Below, in pieces: positions 57,276-64,000 of a stretch of 64,000 nt of DNA. The notes under the pieces were generated by a model. That model was not told the origin of the DNA. It was given only the letters and a program-made list of their open reading frames with translations, and made no database searches. The DNA is from Tetmemena sp. SeJ-2015 (taxonomy: Eukaryota > Ciliophora > Spirotrichea > Sporadotrichida > Oxytrichidae), in contig JAJKFJ010020800.1 of the NCBI GenBank assembly GCA_027382625.1, forward strand, positions 1 to 64,000, read 5' to 3'. Position numbers and translations under genes: made by a program. Numbering within the stretch: the stretch's first letter is position 1; the number at the start of each line of letters is the position of its first letter.

Positions 57276-60200
57276 ATGCAAAACATCAATGTAACTAATA
57301 CCACTGCCCTCGGATTAATCATAAATCGCTCATCGCATTTCTCATTATTGTTATTGAACTCCTCATTTTTAGAAACCAATTGACAAGATCAACATCGGCT
57401 ACAACAGGTCGAACGAGGAGTATATCGGCTTGGCCTCCGAGAAGAACAAGCTGAAGCGACAGCAAGAGAGCAGCAGGGAACACCAGGAGAAGCAAAAGAC
57501 TAAGGAGAGGGAGGCAGGCTTCAACATCCACTTCAGTGGCGCAAATGAGGAGAGGGTCAGAGAGCAGAGGAAGCTAGAGATGCTGCAGCAGAGAGCCAAC
57601 TCCAGAGGCAACAGAGGAGACTCACAGAGCAAGCAAGCGCAGCCTGGCTATGACTACGACATAGGAGTGGGCATGTAGAACCAAAAGGTCAGAAGGTAAG
57701 TGCAAATACTGAGATCTTAAGCGGCAAGCTAGGATGTGGAAGAACCCCGCAGGCCCAGGACAGCAGTAGCAGATCTCCTCTCAGGAGTCCAGTCAATTTC
57801 TGGAGCACAAGTACACCAACCCGGTAAGTTGAAAGTTAGAAGTTCATTACTTGAATAGTTTGACTTGGGCACCAACTAGCAAGAAAGAAAGAATATTGGG
57901 CAGCCACCTCTACCAAGCAACTAGCCTCCTAGAGTGAGGAAAGGATGGGGAGATAGAGCTAACGCTCAAGACTCTGCAAAGCCGGAAACTTAAGCAAGTC
58001 AACAGAACAGGAGAAGAGACTTATTAGAATTAGGTATTCATTTTCAATGACTATGAGGACGATGAGGAGCAGTATTCAGACTCATTCGAGAACGATGAAT
58101 ATCAATAGCATGAGGAGTAGAAGAAGAGCAAGCCTCTCAAGCTGAATCTTATAAATATACTTTTTCAATTTAGAGAATGACCTGAGTGCGATGAGTGGCA
58201 TCCAGGACAACTATGAGGACGAGGAAGATGAGACCTCCTATTCCAAATCTGTTTCCTCCATAGATTGAAGGAGTATTAGTTAGTTTTTGTAATACGGGGA
58301 TAAGTTCTCCAAGATAAGGCAGCAGCAGATCCTGGAGGAACAAGACTCCCCGGATCGCAACTTTGTAGACGACCAAGAGGAGCCAGAGCCAGTAGAAGAT
58401 CGATGAAATGCTACTTGCATAAACTCTTGCTAGTTTTAAAGAGAGAGGGAAGAACGAGATTGAGCAGTTCCTGAAGACTGCAACCATGGACGATATTAAC
58501 ACTCTACGACAGTCACTCAATAACTTTGCAGAGTTTTCACTCAAGTAATTCAATAACCCCAGGAAGGAGACCATCGCCAAGGTTGAAGAAGATGATTCCT
58601 AAATGAGAAGAACACTTATGTGTGCATTTCTCATTATGACTACATAGAGGAGGAGTTTGAGGAGCAGATAGAATCAGAGGAGGAAGATGGGAATGACTCA
58701 GAGCAAGAGAGGAGAGAGAAGGAGCTGGAGGAGAAGCGGAGGCAAGAGCAGCTCAGACAGCAGCAGCTTAAGACTCAGTAGACTACCAGGGGTGCTAAGA
58801 ACAGACCTATCTCAGCTGTCTACAATTTAGAGCCATAGAAGATCCAAACCTAGAGAACTCAATAACAGATGCCTATCTCTTCCTTGAATCAAGGACAGGC
58901 CACTTTTCAAGCTGCTCTCTATGATTAGCAGACTGTGTAGAATATCTTCTTTGGTGCGGGCAGTGGTTCCAGCCAAGCAGAGGGTTAACAGAGTCAGAAA
59001 TTCGGGGCAGGAGTACAAGAGACACCCAAGCAACCGAACGACAGCATGAAGAAGCCAGTCAACTCCAATCCTTTCAAACGCCCCTTCTCTCAAAACGTAC
59101 CTAAGAGAGTTGATAACAATCTCTAGCAGAAGGTTGCAGCTCCTCAATAGCAGTAGCAGCAGAACATAGAGACTGCGAAATTCAATGCCTCCGGAGTTTC
59201 CAATCAGCTCTAAGCTTTGAATGTGAAGGAGGACACACTAAGTGTATCACAAGCGATTTCCCAATCTTCCTCTAAGGCCCCACCAATCAATTAGATAGTG
59301 CAGAAAATAGAGCAGCTTGAAGATTGGCAGAGGGAGAAACTTATGGAGATCCTAGAGAACTTGACAAGTCTGACTTCCAGCCACGCTTCAGTCTAAAGTT
59401 TTCAACAAAATAGCGCCACTCAAATCCCAAAGATCCAAGATCCCACCGCTCTTAAAGTCGAGAAGAAGCCTTAGGTCTCCTCTGTAGTTTAAAACCTAGA
59501 CTTTAAGTTTCTCTCCCCAGCCAAGGCGAGCAATAACGCTCAATAGAAAACTTCAGTTTCTGCTTTCTCAAACCCTAATAAGAAGATCATCTCATTGAGA
59601 GTTTGAATTAATCTAAGTTTCATTTATTGAGTACTGAAAACCTATGGGAACCCTCATTTGTGTGGGCTCACTGAGCTGGAAGTATTCGATCAGCAAGGCT
59701 CAAAGATCACCCTCGCCCCAGCTCACATAACTCCTGTTAATTTAGGTAACGGACCTAAGATTCCCATAGCCAGACTTTGCGACGGTTTCAAGCTTACAAA
59801 CGAGGAGAAGCACATGTGGATTGGCTACTTGCCGCGCCATCCTCAGCACCTAGAGTTGCAAATTCAGCTAGATAAGGACAAGGAGGTGGGAGGCATGAAG
59901 ATTTGGAACTATAATAAATCAGCAATTGACTGCACCAAGGGAATCAAAGAACTGCATATACTTGAGGATGGGAAGGTGCTCTGGTCTGGTATCATTCATT
60001 CTATGAATATAGCATTGAGTAAACTTCATTAATTTCCATATGGAAGGTTTAAATTGAAAGTGGGAAGGGATCCACAACTACAGAGTATGCTACTTTCATA
60101 GACTTGGGTTTGAAGCCTGGCTGCTCTCTGCCCAGGGAGATCCAGCCCAAGATTTTAGCTTCAGACCCTATAGAGGAGGCCTACGACGAGGAGGAGAGCA

Positions 60201-63200
60201 AGATCTATCCCTCCTCAAAGCCTTAGAGAGATGATGATCTGCAGACTGTGAAGAAGGATCAACAGCAGAGAGAAAGCAAAGAGGACTTCTCTAAGAAGTA
60301 CAGATCAGAGGCCTAGCTCAAGCAGCAGCTTCACTATGAAGAGAACGCCAATCCATCTACTGGAGAGTAAATATTAATTTTCATTTCATGGACCAATATG
60401 GCTGTCTGGGAATTAGCAGTCTCAGAGGAACGCCGACCAGTTTAAAAGCAGCAAGAGCATTAGCAACTCTCAAGCAAATTAGAGGCTAAGGGAATAGAAC
60501 AAAGAGAGGTAAGAGGACTCGCAGTTCAAGACTTATGACTTGCTGGACAAGTACCAGTTCAACTCAGGTACCAACTCGGGCACTTATATCCCCTAAAAGC
60601 GTTATGAATATATAGCTTGATAAATTATGATATTGTCTTATTTTCACTATTAAAACTACAAACTATTTTAAGATTAAGTATTTTGTATTGTTGTTTTATG
60701 ATTTTGGGTTTTGACTACAACAAACCCGAGTGCATCATAGCAATCGCAGAGGAGCTAGCAGACTTCTTTGAAGAGTGGCTCTGTGGCTTCCATAAACAGC
60801 GGCTCAAGAGGCTCTCAGAGGGAGGGAAGTCAAAGTGGCATCAAGCCAAACGTAGGGCCAGCTTCTGGAGTCTAGAACTCTCGAGTAGTCCGCGCTCAGC
60901 ATGATCTACTAATTCATATTTTATAATGATCTTGGTGCGCATCTATAAACAAGCGCTATTGGAGACGGCTCAAGCCAACTCCCACCCCAAAGTAATTCAA
61001 AGCAGTGGACTCAGCCCTTCTCCTCCAATTCACAAGCCTAGCTCAAAGCATGCCAGCCTGTCATTCCCACTCACCAACCACCTCGTTTCAACCAAGACCT
61101 GTAGGATACCTCAGACGCCATCCTCAGAGCAGTTAATAAGGTAAACTAAGTGACTACTGGGTTGCAAGGCTCCTCTATGAGGAACAAGAGTGGCAGCAGA
61201 GGCAGACCTCAAGTGGTTGAGGAGTCACTAGACAATCTAGACTTCTTCAAGGCTACTAATAGAGGCAGACTAATGAATTTTCAAGAGCAGTAAGAGGATG
61301 ACAAGTAGGTTAAGCAGGCGATTGAGAAGAACTCAGGAGCTGCTGCTAGGAAACAGTGGGGTCAAGGCAGTAATGAGATCGGAGTCTCTCCAACTAAGGT
61401 AGGAGCCCACAACAAGAGTGGAAGCAGCAGTCTCATGGACTCTCAGCTCTCTTCTGCCACAAAGCAGTCAGCGCACAAAGCACACGTCATAGTCAAGAAT
61501 CCATTCCCTGGAGGCTCAGATCAGTTCAGTGGATCTGCACCCGGTTCAAAAAGCACTCAGAGAAACAAGAGTATCAAGGAGATGAAGGCTTACGAAAGCA
61601 ATCTGAGCTCTGGTGGAGATTTCTTAGATCAATTCCTAAGCAACAATAACAACAGCAGTAATGCGAACTTTCAATCTAAGCAAGCTCAGTCTTCTTAGCC
61701 CTTCAACTATCAGATACCTGCTGGGTAAACGCAATGAAGATTTGTTATAGTGATGAACTTCTAGTATAATTGGTTTAGAAGGAGCAGGTGCATCACCTTC
61801 AATTTGCAGGCAACTCCTCGGGTATTCAAAGTTACCAGAAGTCTACAAATGAGTTTAGACAAGCCTCTCAAAAGAACTCCCTCTCTCCTGCTAGAGTGGA
61901 GGATAACTTCTCTAGGCTACAATAAAAGGTGGCGCTCTCCTACGAAGAGAAGCTGAATTAGTTCACAAAGCCCTTTAGAATTCCAAACCTCCCGAGTGGC
62001 TCGAAGCTAGAGTTCAACATCCTTCAAACCTGGGGTGATATGAACTACGTGGGTCTGGCTGGAATTGTTATCTTATCTTATCTTATCTTACTTTTTAATT
62101 GAGGTGTTCGACTCCAACGGGAAGCTGGTGCAGGTTTTGCCAGACCAGATTTCAGCCTGCCCACCGGACATCAATATCCTGCCTGGCTATGGTGGAGACC
62201 CCAGAACTGTGGACAAGCTGGTAGACGGCCACTACCTCACGACTGATGACTGTCATGTGTGGCTCACTCCCTTCACCAAGGGAGAGGACCACACAGTTAC
62301 TATCCAGCTTGGCGGAGTCAATAACTCCAAGGTCTCAATTCAAGAAGTCAATAATTTCATATGCCTCTCATTATAGCATTGTGAGAGTGTATTGATTGCG
62401 ATGATAAGGATTTGGAATTATAACAAGAGTAGAATCCATTCCTACAGAGGAGCCAGACTTGTGGAGTGCACTCTGGATGGACAAGCTATCTTCAGGGGCG
62501 AGATTTCTAAGGCCCCAGGAACCATGAAGGACCCAGAGTCTTGCTGCGAGATCATCATGTTCACAGACAGCGGTAATTTAAATAATTAAATAAAATTTAA
62601 TTTATTTTATTTTAGAGCGATTCCATTATGCAGAGCATTGACCTGAACGACTGGGTGAATGAGGAAGTGATGGTGGCCTAGGACCTGGAGAACACTCCCT
62701 ATAATAATTAAATAATTATTGTGAATACTATCACTCAGCGAATTCTGATGCAGGAGAGAGTGCCAGGGCTGACTGAGGAGAGACCCATGACTGCCACCAA
62801 GAAGTTCAGCACTGCTGAGATCCAGGAATCAAATAGAGTGTGATATCTTATTAAGTATTATGGAATTGCAAAGGCAGCTGAGGCAGCAAGTCCCCACCTC
62901 CCTCTTTGACGAGCGGCCGCAGACATCCGCAAACATGACGAGTGAGCTTGAGGAGGCCAAGAAGAAGCCCTCCTCCCTGAGGGACAGGTTTGAAATGCGT
63001 CATCAAGAACTCTCCAATCACAATAGAGATAATGTACGCTTTCATTTACTGATCAGGTGAAGCAGCTGGCAGGAGGGTCCTCAAGCATGTCGGGAATCAA
63101 GGGCAGACACATAGAGATCAACATCCTGGAGACTTGGGGCGACTTGTTCTACGTGGGGCTGACAGGCTTAGAAGTGTGGGACTAGAACGGCAACCCCATC

Positions 63201-64000
63201 CCACTCACCCTCAGCATGATAAACGCAGAGCCCAGAGACATGAACTCCATCCAAGGAGGAGGCAGCGACTACCGCACCCTCGACAAGCTCATCAACAAGG
63301 TGAATCTAAAAGCGGAATTGTTGATTGTATGAAGTGAATAACACGATGGACGACAACAACATGTGGCTGATCCCCTACAACAAGGGCGAGAACCACCTCA
63401 TCAAGATAGACTTTGGCAAGTAGCAGCAAATATCGGCCATCAAGTTTCAAAGTTAGTGTCTCGTCGTATATTCATTTTAAGTTCTACAACTACAACAAGA
63501 GCGAGGAGGACACACTGAGAGGAGTGAAGCAGCTGACTATCTAGCTGGACAAGAAGTTCCTCACTCCCAGGAAGGGCATCACCATCATGAAGGCACCAGG
63601 CTTTGAGCATCCGATGCTAGACATGGGCCACCTTATCAAGTTCCCCTACTCGATTGGCTGGACCAACGACCAAATCATCCCCATGCAGCGACCATTTATT
63701 ACTACTTACAACTTTTTACCACTGGGCAATCTGGGCTTGTTCTAGGAGTATGAACTGGTCAACCTGCCTATGGGTTTCCAGCTGCGAATAAACCTCTACT
63801 CCACACATGGGGACTTCTACTACATCGGCTTGAACGGGCTTGAGTTCTACGACTAGAGAGGCAGCTACATCAGTCCATAGTAGCAGACCATTAAGTGCAT
63901 CTTAGCTGAGCCATAGGGAGTGCATAAGCTCCCCACTATGGAGGGCGATGCAAGAGTGGTACAGAATTTGCTGAACTGCAAGAACCAGACTAATGATGAA
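57276..64000 (+). CDS. KATNIP: Katanin-interacting protein (KATNIP/KIAA0556-like), 3' end outside window
   Basis: Start likely ATG 57276 (MQNINVTNTTALG), then KPIDKINIGYNRSNEEYIGL and a charged, Gln-rich N-terminal region with acidic patches. Repeated DUF4457-type domains follow: about 59640-60170 (CGLTELEVFDQQG, MKIWNYNKSAIDCTKGIKEL), about 61985-62670 (VGLAGIEVFDSNGKLVQVLP, WNYNKSRIHSYRGARLVE), about 63100-63660 (YVGLTGLEVWDQNGNPIPLT, YNYNKSEEDTLRGVKQL) and a fourth from about 63770 that runs off the end. These domains define KATNIP, a basal-body and cilia protein binding katanin and microtubules. The WNYNKS motif recurs in each copy. IES 62063-62096 (pointer AATTG) is clear; many other introns and IESs were not mapped. 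Confidence 0.85.
62063..62096 (+). other. IES made largely of a TTATC repeat, pointer AATTG
   Basis: AATTG at 62063-62067 and 62097-62101 bounds 34 bases containing four TCTTA/TTATC units. Removal joins NYVGLAGI to EVFDSNGK in frame. Confidence 0.8.

Noticed and set aside
1..64000. Macronuclear chromosome, bacterial or viral DNA
   Set aside because: IESs with pointers, scrambled segments and long AT-rich gene-free tracts fit germline DNA. No telomere repeats, operons, ribosome-binding sites, viral structural genes or CRISPR arrays were seen.
1..64000. tRNA or rRNA genes and transposases
   Set aside because: I saw no convincing tRNA arms, rRNA stretches, or transposase motifs by eye; a covariance-model scan would be needed to exclude tRNAs.

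Overview
The window reads as germline (micronuclear) DNA of a spirotrich ciliate of the Oxytricha/Stylonychia type; the species cannot be fixed from the sequence. Three observations support this. (1) Genes are open only if TAA and TAG are read as glutamine and TGA is the sole stop; UFL1, GPN1, UBE3A, an HDAC and a calpain are recognisable only with that code. (2) Many genes are cut by short, mostly AT-rich internal eliminated sequences (IESs) that lack GT..AG ends and lie between two copies of a short direct repeat (pointer). Removing the IES plus one pointer copy restores the reading frame; five genes were summed completely and each gave an exact multiple of three. True GT..AG introns occur as well. 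(3) GC-richer coding blocks sit in long AT-rich tracts without genes.

Layout. 1-1040: a palindrome with arms of about 0.48 kb. 1.35-3.2 kb: blocks of an RNA-dependent RNA polymerase of the RNAi type. 4.7-5.9 kb: unknown coiled-coil gene; 6.0-7.7 kb: UFL1; 7.7-8.2 kb: decayed copy of the coiled-coil gene; 8.3-9.9 kb (-): PIN-like domain protein. 10.26-11.94 kb and 21.45-22.36 kb: one scrambled histone deacetylase. Between its two sectors lie a HAD phosphatase (12.1-13.3, -), a mitochondrial helical-repeat protein (13.4-16.0, -), unassigned coding islands and a C2H2 zinc-finger gene (18.5-19.9, -). 22.6-27.6 (-): RING/TRAF zinc-finger protein. 28.4-30.1 (-): low-complexity acidic protein. 30.4-33.2 (-): mitochondrial EF-G2. 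33.5-35.5 (+): Sin1-like TORC2 subunit. 35.7-36.9 (+): GPN1. 37.0-40.1 (-): calpain. 40.5-42.2 (+): TFIIH p62. 42.4-45.1 (+): unknown coiled-coil protein. 45.3-46.7 (-): membrane-anchored Lys/Glu-rich protein. 48.05-48.95 (-): Gln-rich/SPKK basic protein. 50.3-53.7 (+): UBE3A-type HECT ligase. 53.8-57.0 (-): CDF zinc transporter. 57.3-64.0 (+, runs off the end): KATNIP-like ciliary protein.

The main discovery is the HDAC. It is built from 12 macronuclear-destined segments (MDSs). Segments 1-5 lie on the minus strand at 11.2-10.26 kb, 6-10 on the minus strand at 22.36-21.45 kb, and 11-12 on the plus strand at 11.31-11.94 kb. The two long-range junctions use 11-bp pointers, one of them inverted; the nine local junctions use 4-7 bp pointers. 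The joined ORF is 1734 nt (577 codons plus TGA). Its active site is assembled from three separated blocks, and a zinc-binding Asp is encoded inside the inversion pointer. At least two other genes are nested in the gap.

Most genes are housekeeping (RNA metabolism, ubiquitin and UFM1 ligases, mitochondrial translation, TORC2, transcription, zinc transport, cilia) and are not an operon. What they share is the need for IES removal before expression. The RdRP is the only piece with a plausible link to small-RNA pathways.
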